This document shows positions 1-7,673 of a stretch of 11,712 nucleotides of DNA, one piece after another; position 1 is the stretch's first letter, and each line of letters begins with the position of its first letter. A program made the translations under genes and the position numbers. The DNA is from Tannerella sp. (lineage in GTDB: Bacteria > Bacteroidota > Bacteroidia > Bacteroidales > Tannerellaceae), in the NCBI GenBank assembly GCA_031268395.1, contig JAIRXI010000158.1:1-11712 (forward strand), given 5' to 3'. Below the pieces are notes generated by a model. That model saw only the letters and a program-made list of their open reading frames with translations. It made no database searches and was not told the origin of the DNA.

Positions 1-43
1 CGACAAAACCGTTTTCCCCTTTTCAACCGTACAGCCCTTTAGC

Positions 44-2140
44 CTAACTGATCAGGCCCCAGTTGATCTTCCGGTCGAAAAGCGTGTTCAGGCGTTCGCG
101 GAGAAGGCGGTTCCGGGACTGTTCCAGTCGGGGATCTCCGTTCAGCACCTGTTCGGCGAGGTCACGGGCAAACTGGAGTATCTGGCCGTCGGCTGTCAGG
201 CTGGCGATTTTCAGCGACAGTCCGATGCCGCTCTGCTGCGTCCCTTCCAAGTCGCCGTGACCGCGCATGCGCATATCCGCTTCCGCAATCTCGAAGCCAT
301 CATTGCTTTGCACCATAATCTCCAGCCGCTTCTGCATCTCTCCGCTCAATTTGGGCGAAGTGACCAGCACGCAGAACGACTGGTCGGCGCCCCGCCCGAC
401 GCGCCCCCGCAACTGGTGCAGCTGGGACAGTCCGAAGCGCTCGGCGCTCTCGATCACCATCACCGACGCATTCGGCACGTTCACACCTACTTCGATCACC
501 GTCGTTGCCACCAGGATCTGCACCTCGCCGGACTCAAACCGCTGCATCGCGGCGTCCTTTTCCTTCGGCTTCATTTTGCCGTGGACCATGCTGACCGTAT
601 ATTCCGGAAATACTTCGCGGAAGACCTCGAAGCCTTCTTCCAGGTTCTTGTAGTCCATCGTTTCGCTTTCCTCGATCAGGGGGTAGACGACGTAGACCTG
701 CCGGCCTTTGCCGATTTCGCCGCGCAGAAAGGCATAGAGTTTCGCTCTCCCGGTGTCGAAGCGGTGCACGGTTTTGACCGGTTTGCGGCCGGGCGGCAGT
801 TCGTCGATCACCGAAACGTCCAGATCGCCGTAGAGCGTCATGGCCAGCGTGCGCGGGATCGGCGTGGCCGACATGATCAGCACGTGGGGCGGCGTCGGGT
901 TTTTTGCCCACAGCCTTGAACGCTGCGCCACGCCGAAACGGTGCTGTTCGTCGATCACCGCCAGTCCCAGCGATGCAAATGCGACCGTGTCCTCAATCAG
1001 GGCATGTGTCCCGACCAGGATATGCACCTCTCCACCGGCCACGGCCGGCAGTATTACGTTCCGCTCCTTCCGGTTCGTGGAGCCGGTCAGCAGGGCGACA
1101 CGGACGGGCAGGTCGCCCAGGAAGTCCTTCAACGTCCGGTAATGCTGCTGCGCCAGGATTTCGGTCGGCGCCATCAGGCATGACTGGTAATGATTGTCGG
1201 CGGCCAGCAGCATGGCCATCAGGGCAACGAGTGTTTTGCCGCTGCCCACGTCGCCCTGTAGCAGGCGGTTCATCTGCCGTCCGCTGCCCATGTCGGCGCG
1301 CATCTCGCGGATCACCCGCTTCTGCGCGCCCGTCAGCTCAAAGGGCAGGTATTTTTCATAAAAGGAATGAAACAGCGTGCCGACCGTGCCGAAAACGTGC
1401 CCTTTCAAGGCCTGCTGCCGGCTGCGCGCCGAGAGGAGGATATGCAGCTGGATAAAAAACAGTTCGTCGAACTTCAGGCGCAGCTGCGCCTTGCCGAGCA
1501 TCTCCGCCGACTCCGGGAAATGGATATTCCGCATCGCCTCCGACAGGGAAATCATGCGGATCTGTTCCTTCAGGTACGGCGGGAGCGTCTCAGGTATCTC
1601 CCAGTGGAGGATTGAGAGCAGCGCATACTGCATCTGCTGGATGGCACGGGAATGCAGGAACACCTTTTTCATCCCTTCCGTAGTGTTGTAGAACGGCATC
1701 AGGCCTTTTGTCACCTGCTGCACCTCTTCCGGCAGGTCGATGTCCGGATGCACCAGGTTATAACTTTTTCCAAACTCAACCGGTCTGCCGAAAACGACGT
1801 ATTCCCGGCCCGTCCCGTATTTTTCCGTGATGTATTTCAGCCCCTTGAACCAGACCAGGTCAATCTCTCCGCTCCCGTCCGAGAATCGGGCGATCAGGCG
1901 TTTCGTTTTCTTTTCGCCGACCATGTCGAAGCGCAGGATGCGGCCTTTCAGCTGGATGTAGGGTATCCCGCCGTTCACCTCGCTCACCCGGTAGAAGCGG
2001 CTGCGGTCGACGTACCGGTAGGGGAAATAATACAGCAGGTCTTCGCGGGAGACGATGTTTGCCTCCTGCGCCAGCACGGACGCTTTGACCGGACCGACGC
2101 CCGGCAGGTACATGACAGACTGGTGATAAGGGTCTTCCAC
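44..2140 (-). CDS. recG: ATP-dependent DNA helicase RecG
   Basis: RecG is a monomeric superfamily 2 helicase that remodels stalled replication forks and branch-migrates Holliday junctions in the cytoplasm. The 698-residue product is full length for the family. An N-terminal wedge (OB-fold) region covers about residues 10-240 and opens with YLPGVGP near residue 11. The helicase core follows: Walker A GDVGSGKT at 296-303, DEQH at 397-400, SATPIPRT at 424-431, and QLRGRVGRG at 576-584, followed by the C-terminal RecG region with the G-D-L-E-G-T-Q-Q-S-G motif near 629-638. The frame is closed by the ispD stop 9 bases upstream, so the only plausible starts are GTG at 2140 and ATG at 2113. I chose GTG because RecG proteins usually carry several residues before YLPGVGP. 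It is the last visible gene of the xseB-ispD-recG unit. All key motifs are intact. Confidence 0.97.
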   Translation of the reverse strand: MEDPYHQSVMYLPGVGPVKASVLAQEANIVSREDLLYYFPYRYVDRSRFYRVSEVNGGIPYIQLKGRILRFDMVGEKKTKRLIARFSDGSGEIDLVWFKGLKYITEKYGTGREYVVFGRPVEFGKSYNLVHPDIDLPEEVQQVTKGLMPFYNTTEGMKKVFLHSRAIQQMQYALLSILHWEIPETLPPYLKEQIRMISLSEAMRNIHFPESAEMLGKAQLRLKFDELFFIQLHILLSARSRQQALKGHVFGTVGTLFHSFYEKYLPFELTGAQKRVIREMRADMGSGRQMNRLLQGDVGSGKTLVALMAMLLAADNHYQSCLMAPTEILAQQHYRTLKDFLGDLPVRVALLTGSTNRKERNVILPAVAGGEVHILVGTHALIEDTVAFASLGLAVIDEQHRFGVAQRSRLWAKNPTPPHVLIMSATPIPRTLAMTLYGDLDVSVIDELPPGRKPVKTVHRFDTGRAKLYAFLRGEIGKGRQVYVVYPLIEESETMDYKNLEEGFEVFREVFPEYTVSMVHGKMKPKEKDAAMQRFESGEVQILVATTVIEVGVNVPNASVMVIESAERFGLSQLHQLRGRVGRGADQSFCVLVTSPKLSGEMQKRLEIMVQSNDGFEIAEADMRMRGHGDLEGTQQSGIGLSLKIASLTADGQILQFARDLAEQVLNGDPRLEQSRNRLLRERLNTLFDRKINWGLIS

Positions 2141-2146
2141 AGGCGG

Positions 2147-2812
2147 TCAGCGATCCAGCCATTTTTCGGCGGCAAGCAGGTCTGCCGGCGTCGTGATCTT
2201 GATATTTTCCGGATTGCCGGGCACCAGGCAGATGTCTCTTCCGGCGGCTTCCACCACCGAAGCGTCGTCGGTGAAGAGGGGCGAATAGGGTTGCCGGTAG
2301 GCCTCCTCCAGCCAGTCGCGGCGGAACACCTGCGGCGTCTGAGCCAGGCGGTAGCGCGTGCGGTCGACCGCGCGGCTGCGCTCCCCGTCACATTCGCGCA
2401 GCGACTCGGCAACCGGAACGGCCGGCAACGCCGCGCCATGCCGCACCGCGCCGCGAAAGCAGGCTTCGATGACTTCGGGCGCGACAAGCGGACGCACGCC
2501 GTCGTGCACCCCCACCCAGTCGCAGCCATCCACCGCTGCCAGGGCGTTACGCACGGAATGAAAGCGCGTTTCGCCTCCTGGCGTCACCCGGTGAGGCACG
2601 CGCCAGTCCAGTTCCCGGCACAGCATCTCCCAGTACGGCCGGTGCATCTCGGGGAGCGCCAGCATCAGCCGCGCATCCGCATTCCAGCGGTGAAAGACCT
2701 CCAGCGTGTGCATCAGCAGTGGTTTGCCACAGAGTGGCAGGAACTGTTTCGGCAAACGGCTCCCCATCCGCACACCCCGTCCGCCGGCCACTATGATGAC
2801 CGCGCATTTCAT
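2147..2812 (-). CDS. ispD: 2-C-methyl-D-erythritol 4-phosphate cytidylyltransferase
   Basis: IspD joins CTP and 2-C-methyl-D-erythritol 4-phosphate to give CDP-methylerythritol, the third step of the non-mevalonate (MEP) isoprenoid pathway. The 221-residue product has the family's usual length. It shows the nucleotide-binding loop with G-x-R-M and P-K-Q-F (residues 10-24), the VHDGVRP motif near 102-108 (usually VHDAARP), TPQVF at 159-163, TDDASVVE at 181-188 and GNPENIKITTP at 199-209. The open frame continues upstream of residue 1, but homology begins exactly at MKCAVIIVAGG. This ATG overlaps the xseB stop as ATGA (2809-2812), which implies translational coupling. recG begins 6 bases after the stop. 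The substitution of G for A in the VHDAARP motif is conservative. Confidence 0.96.
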   Translation of the reverse strand: MKCAVIIVAGGRGVRMGSRLPKQFLPLCGKPLLMHTLEVFHRWNADARLMLALPEMHRPYWEMLCRELDWRVPHRVTPGGETRFHSVRNALAAVDGCDWVGVHDGVRPLVAPEVIEACFRGAVRHGAALPAVPVAESLRECDGERSRAVDRTRYRLAQTPQVFRRDWLEEAYRQPYSPLFTDDASVVEAAGRDICLVPGNPENIKITTPADLLAAEKWLDR

Positions 2813-2991
2813 GCCAGGTCCTCCAGCATTTTCCGTATTTCCCCGTCGGCCACGGACAGTTTTTCCCTGCAATACCCGATCAGCCGGCTGGCCTCCTGCA
2901 CGCTGTCGAACAGTGAGTCCACATCCGACGTATTCTTTTCCATTTCCGCTACAAGCGTCCGGAGACGTTGCAGGGATTCGGTGTATGTCAT
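2809..2991 (-). CDS. xseB: Exodeoxyribonuclease VII small subunit
   Basis: XseB is the small subunit of exonuclease VII, which with XseA degrades single-stranded DNA to short oligonucleotides. The 60-residue helical product fits the family: an N-terminal E-S-L-x-R-L segment, an acidic middle (EMEKNTSDVDSLFDSVQEA), then the typical CREKLSVADGEI near residues 40-51. I chose the ATG at 2991. The frame can be extended to a TTG at 3021, but that codon lies inside the -7 promoter box, so it would not be in the transcript. The sequence just before the ATG (GGAAAAGGAA) is purine-rich and could serve as a weak ribosome site. No xseA lies in the window, although xseA and xseB are often adjacent in this phylum. 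Small size lowers certainty slightly. Confidence 0.9.
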   Translation of the reverse strand: MTYTESLQRLRTLVAEMEKNTSDVDSLFDSVQEASRLIGYCREKLSVADGEIRKMLEDLA

Positions 2992-3018
2992 TTCCTTTTC
3001 CACTTTGATGATTTTCTG

Positions 3019-3026
3019 CAAAGGTA
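3019..3026 (-). promoter_or_regulatory. Bacteroidota -7 box for xseB-ispD-recG
   Basis: The minus strand reads TACCTTTG, a full match to the Bacteroidota consensus TAnnTTTG. A TTTG lies upstream (3050-3053, minus strand), with a 23-base gap that is somewhat longer than the usual 19-21. Transcription would begin near 3011, about 20 bases before the xseB ATG. The remaining DNA up to 3154 shows no gene and no clear terminator for the upstream sulfatase gene, so some readthrough into xseB is possible. Confidence 0.65.
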
Positions 3027-3154
3027 TAAAGTTTCGCCGGATCTGAACGCAAAAGAGGCCGGGGCCATTCCACGGACGTGACCGGCTGTCCGGACTGTTT
3101 CAGCAAGCATTTGTTGAGAATGGAGAGGGTGGTGCACCGTCTTCCCGGCAGCCG

Positions 3155-5125
3155 TTATCTGCGGCCGAAATAATCGTAGCGTATGATTTTGTCCGATACG
3201 GTCCAGGCCTCCCCGATATGCCGGATCTCTTCGCCGGAGATGTTTGCCGTATCACCGTACACTTTGTTATGCGCGTCGACGGCCAGCCCTTTTTTCCGGG
3301 GATCCAGGATGCTCCGCCCGAGGCCCTGCCACGCATAATCCGTCAAGCCGGACAGTTCCAGCAATGTAGGGTAGATGTCGATCTGGCCCATCACCTTTTC
3401 GTAGCGCATGCACGTGGCGGATGAATCGAAAACGCCTCCCTGCCGCACCGCCGGCGGGACATTCAGCAGGATAAACGGGATAAAGGGCGCTTCCGAAACG
3501 ACGCCGCGTCCGGCCCTGCTGCAGCACAGTTCGTTCCGCATGTTGACAAGCCCTTCGTGGTCGCCCGCAATCGCAATCAGGGTATTGTCGAATCCCGGAG
3601 CGGAGCGTATCGCTTCCACAAACCGGCCCAGTGCGCGGTCGGTATAACGGGCCGCCGTCATGTAGTCGCACATCACGGAGGGTATGTCGTCGGAGAAATG
3701 CACCTCTTTCAGGTGGTCGGGAAGGGCAAACGGGAAATGTCCCGAATAGGTTACGATCTGCAGCAGGCTGGCGCCGCCCTTCCAGACCTCGCCGGCGTTA
3801 ATCTTTGCCGCGCACTGCCTCAGCAGGGACGCGTCTCCCAGCTGGTGGCGATAATGCGGCCCGACAGGCTCGTCCTGTGTGAAGCCGCTTTTGGACACCA
3901 GGCTGTCATAGCCGAACGCGGGCGCGATCACACTTTGATTCCACACCGCCGGCTTGTCTGCCGTGAGCGTACAGGCGAAGACGTTCCCGTACTTTTCCTC
4001 CATCGCTTTTGCCAGCGAGGGATAAGAGGCATGAGGATACTTCAGGCTGTAAACGCCGATGTCGACGGGCAGCAGCCCGGTGTTGAATATCAACTGGGCG
4101 TCTATGGAACGGCCACCCTTCACCTGCGAGAGCACGCGGGGCGCATAGAGCGCTGTCGAATCGCGCAGCAGGCGGTTCAGGCAGGGCGTTATCTCCTGTC
4201 CTTCGACCGTCCGTTCCAGCACCCAGCTTTCGAGAGATTCGGCAAGAATGATGATGCAGTTCATGCGGCTCTCCGGCTGACAGGCCGGCTGCCCGGACGC
4301 GGTCTGCCGGTCGAGCCACCCGGCTATGTGCCGGCCAATGTCGGGCGTGTAAATTTCCCTGTCGCGTATGTAATCGTAGTAAACGGATCCCACAATGGTG
4401 TAAAGAGGCGTTCCGCACGTGTGCGTGTATGAATCCTGCAGCGATTCGTACGATTTTTTGAATCCTCCTTTTGCGTGCAGCAGTATGCCGGCCAACAGCG
4501 CGACGGTCATCACGGACAGCAGGTAACGCCCGCAGTCGGCAAGCCTGCCGGGCATCGTCTGCCGGGCGTCTGCCGGACGGCGCAGCTGTGCAGGAGGAAA
4601 TCCGGACCGGAGGGTAACCGCCGGCAAGGAGGACGGACGGAATGAGTTCCATTTTCTAAGGATAGCGGTGCACAAACCCATGCGGTGCGAAGTACCGTGC
4701 AAAAAAACAGCGGCCAGCGTCGATAGCGGAAACAGGAGGTCGCCCCAGTACAGCGAGCCGCTTATGCTGCCTGTAAAATCGCGCATGTTGCCGACAAGCC
4801 CGTAACTGCTCAGGGGGATGGCTGTATAATAGGTGCGGAAATAAACCAGGTTCGACACGAGCAGCAGTCCGAGCGCCACGTCCACAATCCACAGGAGAGA
4901 CGCTTTGCGGAAAAGGACGAAAGGCGCCAGGAGAACGAGCGCGAACAGCAGTCCGAATACGTACAGTTCCGCATACGAAAACGGCCGGAACGTGGAAATG
5001 GCGCACCAGCTGACGTTAAACCAGAGTATCTTGAAAAGAAACAGCAGGAAAAACAGAAGAAATGTACCCCGTATCTCTCTGCACGGGAAAAAACAGGCAA
5101 TCACCCTGTGAAATATACTGCTCAT
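3155..5125 (-). CDS. LtaS-like membrane sulfatase / phosphoglycerol transferase family protein
   Basis: The 656-residue product is built like lipoteichoic acid synthase and related phosphoglycerol transferases. Five hydrophobic segments (about 20-42, 51-71, 75-98, 124-143, 199-217) anchor it in the inner membrane, and a periplasmic alkaline-phosphatase-fold domain follows from about 288. Candidate metal and catalytic residues are E296 in ILAESLES, S340 in GGRSIDAQ, H463 in SGHFPF, and D522-H523 in AGDHEG. In Gram-positive LtaS the nucleophile is a threonine in the equivalent GKTSD-type motif; here the aligned position is serine, which other members also use. A 55-residue basic, Pro-rich stretch (144-198) separates helices 4 and 5. 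Gram-negatives lack lipoteichoic acid, so the likely role is transfer of phosphoglycerol or phosphoethanolamine to a lipid or glycan; the substrate cannot be read from sequence. The gene has its own promoter and faces away from the MFS gene. Confidence 0.88.
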   Translation of the reverse strand: MSSIFHRVIACFFPCREIRGTFLLFFLLFLFKILWFNVSWCAISTFRPFSYAELYVFGLLFALVLLAPFVLFRKASLLWIVDVALGLLLVSNLVYFRTYYTAIPLSSYGLVGNMRDFTGSISGSLYWGDLLFPLSTLAAVFLHGTSHRMGLCTAILRKWNSFRPSSLPAVTLRSGFPPAQLRRPADARQTMPGRLADCGRYLLSVMTVALLAGILLHAKGGFKKSYESLQDSYTHTCGTPLYTIVGSVYYDYIRDREIYTPDIGRHIAGWLDRQTASGQPACQPESRMNCIIILAESLESWVLERTVEGQEITPCLNRLLRDSTALYAPRVLSQVKGGRSIDAQLIFNTGLLPVDIGVYSLKYPHASYPSLAKAMEEKYGNVFACTLTADKPAVWNQSVIAPAFGYDSLVSKSGFTQDEPVGPHYRHQLGDASLLRQCAAKINAGEVWKGGASLLQIVTYSGHFPFALPDHLKEVHFSDDIPSVMCDYMTAARYTDRALGRFVEAIRSAPGFDNTLIAIAGDHEGLVNMRNELCCSRAGRGVVSEAPFIPFILLNVPPAVRQGGVFDSSATCMRYEKVMGQIDIYPTLLELSGLTDYAWQGLGRSILDPRKKGLAVDAHNKVYGDTANISGEEIRHIGEAWTVSDKIIRYDYFGRR

Positions 5126-5158
5126 AAAAACGCGTCCGAATCATTTTTTTTACGGGCA

Positions 5159-5166
5159 CAAAAGTA
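5159..5166 (-). promoter_or_regulatory. Bacteroidota -7 box for the LtaS-like gene
   Basis: The minus strand reads TACTTTTG, a full match to TAnnTTTG. Transcription would start near 5152, giving a leader of about 27 bases rich in A before the ATG at 5125. I see no convincing -33 TTTG at the normal distance. Confidence 0.6.
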
Positions 5167-5248
5167 GGGAAATTATCCCAGAACGCCTAAGAAACATGTT
5201 GGACGGGTGCATTTCAAAAGGTCGTTTTTCAGCCCTGTGCCCGTCATT

Positions 5249-5274
5249 GCGGCCAGCGCACGACCATTGGCCGC
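5249..5274. repeat. Inverted repeat GCGGCCA / TGGCCGC
   Basis: Two perfect 7-base arms (5249-5255 and 5268-5274) flank a 12-base spacer in the divergent promoter region. It could be an operator or a hairpin. No run of T follows on either strand, so it is not a typical terminator. A chance origin is possible in GC-rich DNA. Confidence 0.3.
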
Positions 5275-5338
5275 CGGCAGGCAACGGAGGCTTTTCAAAA
5301 AAGAGTTGCCCGACGGCTGTCGATAACAAAAAAAACAG

Positions 5339-5346
5339 TTACTTTG
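5339..5346 (+). promoter_or_regulatory. Probable -7 box for the MFS-zupT pair
   Basis: TTACTTTG matches 7 of 8 positions of TAnnTTTG, and the following C is also common in this phylum. Transcription would begin near 5353, only about 10 bases before the first ATG of the MFS gene. That short leader leaves open use of the next in-frame ATG codons at 5372 or 5378. Confidence 0.5.
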
Positions 5347-5362
5347 CCGTTCGAATCCAAAT

Positions 5363-6589
5363 ATGGCATCTATGCAAATGCATCATTTCACTTATCCGAA
5401 GGAACGTATCCGCCTGGGGGTACTGTCTTTTTTCCTTATGCAGGGACTGTGTTTCTCTACATGGGCCAGCCGCATCCCCGACATCAAGGCGGTTTTTGCG
5501 GCAGACGACATTTTATTCTGGAGCTGGATCCTGTTTTTAATTCCCGTCGGGAAGTTTGTCGCCATTCCGCTGGCCGGCCTGCTGGTTTCCCGCCTGGGGA
5601 GCCGCATCATGGTACAGGTCAGTGTGCTGGGATATGCCGCCGCCCTGTTTGCCATTGGCGCAGCGTCGAATGTGTATGTGCTGGGTGGCTGCCTGTTCGG
5701 ATTCGGAATATGCTGGAATTTGTGCGACATCTCGCTGAATACGCAGGGTATCGGCATCGAACGGCTGACGGGCCGGCCGGTTATGGCTACGTTTCACGGC
5801 GGCTGGAGTCTGGCGGCCTGCGCAGGTGCGCTGTCTGGCTTTCTGATGATTTTGTGGGGCGTCCCGGTGTCCTGGCATTTTTCGCTTGTTGCGGCGGTGA
5901 TAGCCCTGAGTACGCTTTTCGGACGGAAATGGTTGCAGGAAGATGTCGAACCGGCTCCGGTACAGGCCGACGGAGAAGAAAGAAAAGACGCTCCGGCGCT
6001 GCTCAGTTTTGTCCGCAAGCCGGAACGGCTGCTGCTTGAACTGGGCCTTGTCAGTTTGTTTGCCCTGATTGTGGAGAGCGCCATGTTCGACTGGAGCGGC
6101 GTTTATTTCAAGTCGGTCATTCACGCGCCGGATTCGCTCCAGGTCGGCTTTCTGACGTTTATGGTCATGATGACCGCCGGGCGTTTCCTGACGGGCTGGG
6201 CCTACGGCAAACTGGGCAAACAAAAAGTATTGCAGCTGGGCGGTTTCCTTATCTTCTGCGGTTTTCTCATCTCGGCCCTGCCGGACGGAGTGGCGACTTC
6301 CATGACGGCGAAAGTCGCGGTCATTTCTTCGGGCTTTATGCTGGTGGGCCTGGGCATCTCCTGCATGGTGCCAACGGTCTACAGCTTGGTGGGCGCCAAG
6401 TCCGGGACGCCGGTCGGTATTGCACTGACGATTTTGTCGAGCATCGCCTTTGTGGGGTCCCTGATCGCTCCGCCGCTGATAGGGCTGGTGTCCGACATGT
6501 TCAGCCTGCGACACGCCTACATGCTCGTCGGCCTGCTGGGGCTTTGCATCCTGCTGATGGCCACTTTCCGCAGGGCCTTTAAAAACTGA
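5363..6589 (+). CDS. MFS transporter, YbjJ-like
   Basis: The 408-residue protein is a 12-helix major facilitator of the inner membrane. The early FSTWASRIPDIK (31-42) and the FHGGWSL segment (144-150) are hallmarks I associate with the YbjJ-like group of MFS permeases. Motif-A-like loops occur at about 71-81 (AGLLVSRLGSR) and, in the second half, 278-288 (GWAYGKLGKQK). A charged cytoplasmic loop with no hydrophobic segment lies at about 190-217, between helices 6 and 7. Substrates of this group are poorly defined, so I give none. The start is the first ATG in the frame, but ATG codons at 5372 and 5378 are equally possible because the predicted leader is very short. zupT starts 6 bases after the stop, which suggests one transcript. 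Confidence 0.88.
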   Translation: MASMQMHHFTYPKERIRLGVLSFFLMQGLCFSTWASRIPDIKAVFAADDILFWSWILFLIPVGKFVAIPLAGLLVSRLGSRIMVQVSVLGYAAALFAIGAASNVYVLGGCLFGFGICWNLCDISLNTQGIGIERLTGRPVMATFHGGWSLAACAGALSGFLMILWGVPVSWHFSLVAAVIALSTLFGRKWLQEDVEPAPVQADGEERKDAPALLSFVRKPERLLLELGLVSLFALIVESAMFDWSGVYFKSVIHAPDSLQVGFLTFMVMMTAGRFLTGWAYGKLGKQKVLQLGGFLIFCGFLISALPDGVATSMTAKVAVISSGFMLVGLGISCMVPTVYSLVGAKSGTPVGIALTILSSIAFVGSLIAPPLIGLVSDMFSLRHAYMLVGLLGLCILLMATFRRAFKN

Positions 6590-6595
6590 ACGGCG

Positions 6596-7402
6596 ATGAC
6601 GGCCGAACAGAACATCTGGCTCCCCTTTCTGCTGAGCCTGTTTGCCGGGCTGGCCACCGTGGTCGGCAGCCTGATTGCCTTTCTGTCCAGCCGTACCAAC
6701 CGGCGGCTGCTTTCCTTTTCCCTGGGACTGTCTGCCGGAGTGATGATTTATGTCTCTTTTGTGGAATTGCTGGCCGAAGCACAGCGGACGCTGACGGAGG
6801 TGGCCGGCCGCAAACCGGGCCTGTGGATGGCCACGGCCTGTTTCTTCGGCGGGATTCTGCTAATCGGCATCATCGACAAACTGGTACCGTCGTTCGAGAA
6901 CCCGCACGAAGCAAGGGCGCTGGAAGACATGCAGGCCGCGCCGTCGAAAGAGAAAAAACTGATGCGGATGGGCGTGATGACGTCGCTGGCTATTGCCATT
7001 CACAACTTTCCGGAAGGGGTGGCCACCTTTATGGCGGCGCTCGAAAATCCGACGCTGGGGATTGCCATCGCGGCAGCCATTGCCATACACAATATCCCGG
7101 AAGGAATCGCCGTGTCCATACCGGTATTCTATGCCACCGGCGACCGGAAAAAGGCTTTCTGGTTCTCTTTCTTTTCGGGCATAGTCGAACCCGTCGGCGC
7201 CATCATCGCCTACCTCTTCCTGATGCCCTTCATGTCGCCGGCCCTGATGGGCTGCGTTTTTGCAGTCGTAGCCGGCATCATGGTTTTCATCTCGCTGGAC
7301 GAACTCCTGCCCGCCGCCCACGAATATGGCGAACATCACGTCGCCATCTACGGACTGGTCATGGGAATGGGGATCATGGCCGTCAGTCTGGGACTGCTTT
7401 AG
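6596..7402 (+). CDS. zupT: ZIP family divalent metal (zinc) transporter ZupT
   Basis: ZupT is an inner-membrane ZIP permease that imports zinc and, with lower selectivity, other divalent metals. The 268-residue protein has the family's length and eight-helix pattern. The two paired metal-site signatures are present: HNFPEG at 136-141 (helix 4) and HNIPEG at 165-170 (helix 5). E198 lies in the following helix (GIVEPVGA), and the conserved [11 protein letters not shown] is at 231-241. A variable loop with acidic residues and one histidine lies at about 98-122. ATG 6596 follows the MFS stop by 6 bases with no strong ribosome site, consistent with an operon. I see no zinc-responsive operator that I can name. 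No clear terminator follows. Confidence 0.95.
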   Translation: MTAEQNIWLPFLLSLFAGLATVVGSLIAFLSSRTNRRLLSFSLGLSAGVMIYVSFVELLAEAQRTLTEVAGRKPGLWMATACFFGGILLIGIIDKLVPSFENPHEARALEDMQAAPSKEKKLMRMGVMTSLAIAIHNFPEGVATFMAALENPTLGIAIAAAIAIHNIPEGIAVSIPVFYATGDRKKAFWFSFFSGIVEPVGAIIAYLFLMPFMSPALMGCVFAVVAGIMVFISLDELLPAAHEYGEHHVAIYGLVMGMGIMAVSLGLL

Positions 7403-7464
7403 TACCTTATTAGAAAATCGGATACCGTCATTGTTCATCGTTCATCTCATATACGACCGCAAAA

Positions 7465-7545
7465 TGAGGTAATGAGGTCTGTCGGTGTGGTGTATTCCAC
7501 AGCTACTGAGGTTGTTTTGTTATTAAAATGAGGTGGAAATGAGGT
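7465..7545 (+). repeat. Cluster of five TGAGGT hexamers
   Basis: TGAGGT occurs at 7465, 7473, 7507, 7529 and 7540, all in the same orientation. The copies at 7507 and 7540 extend to TGAGGTTGTT and are 33 bases apart. Spacings of 22, 11 and 33 bases are close to whole helical turns, but 8 and 34 are less so. It may be a regulatory site cluster or a decayed repeat; no function is assigned. Confidence 0.4.
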
Positions 7546-7673
7546 TGTTGTCGATTACCTGAAGGCTGTTTTGGTTCCGGCTTGTCCGGGTCAGGTGTCA
7601 ACGATCGATGGACGGGGCGCATGGCAGACTGTTTACAAAACCGTCCCGCGCGGAGTATAAGAAAGAAAAAAAA

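Larger units (their letters stand above)
5126..5362. other. Divergent intergenic region with two promoters
   Basis: These 237 bases separate the minus-strand sulfatase gene from the plus-strand MFS gene. They are richer in A and T near both ends and carry a -7 box for each direction. Between them are a 7-base inverted repeat (5249-5274) and a 6-base inverted repeat GGCAAC/GTTGCC (5280-5285 and 5305-5310, 19-base spacer) just upstream of the MFS promoter. A near-identical 11-mer, GCWTTTCAAAA, occurs at 5209-5219 and 5290-5300. I see no small gene here. Confidence 0.6.

Noticed and set aside
1652..3046. Long plus-strand open frame of 464 codons opposite recG, ispD and xseB
   Set aside because: It is rich in His, Arg and Gln with no recognisable domain and lies opposite three clear genes. 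It is a shadow frame caused by high GC at third codon positions.
7472..7531. 19-codon plus-strand open frame starting in the TGAGGT cluster
   Set aside because: It is too short, lacks a ribosome site or promoter, and has no recognisable sequence.
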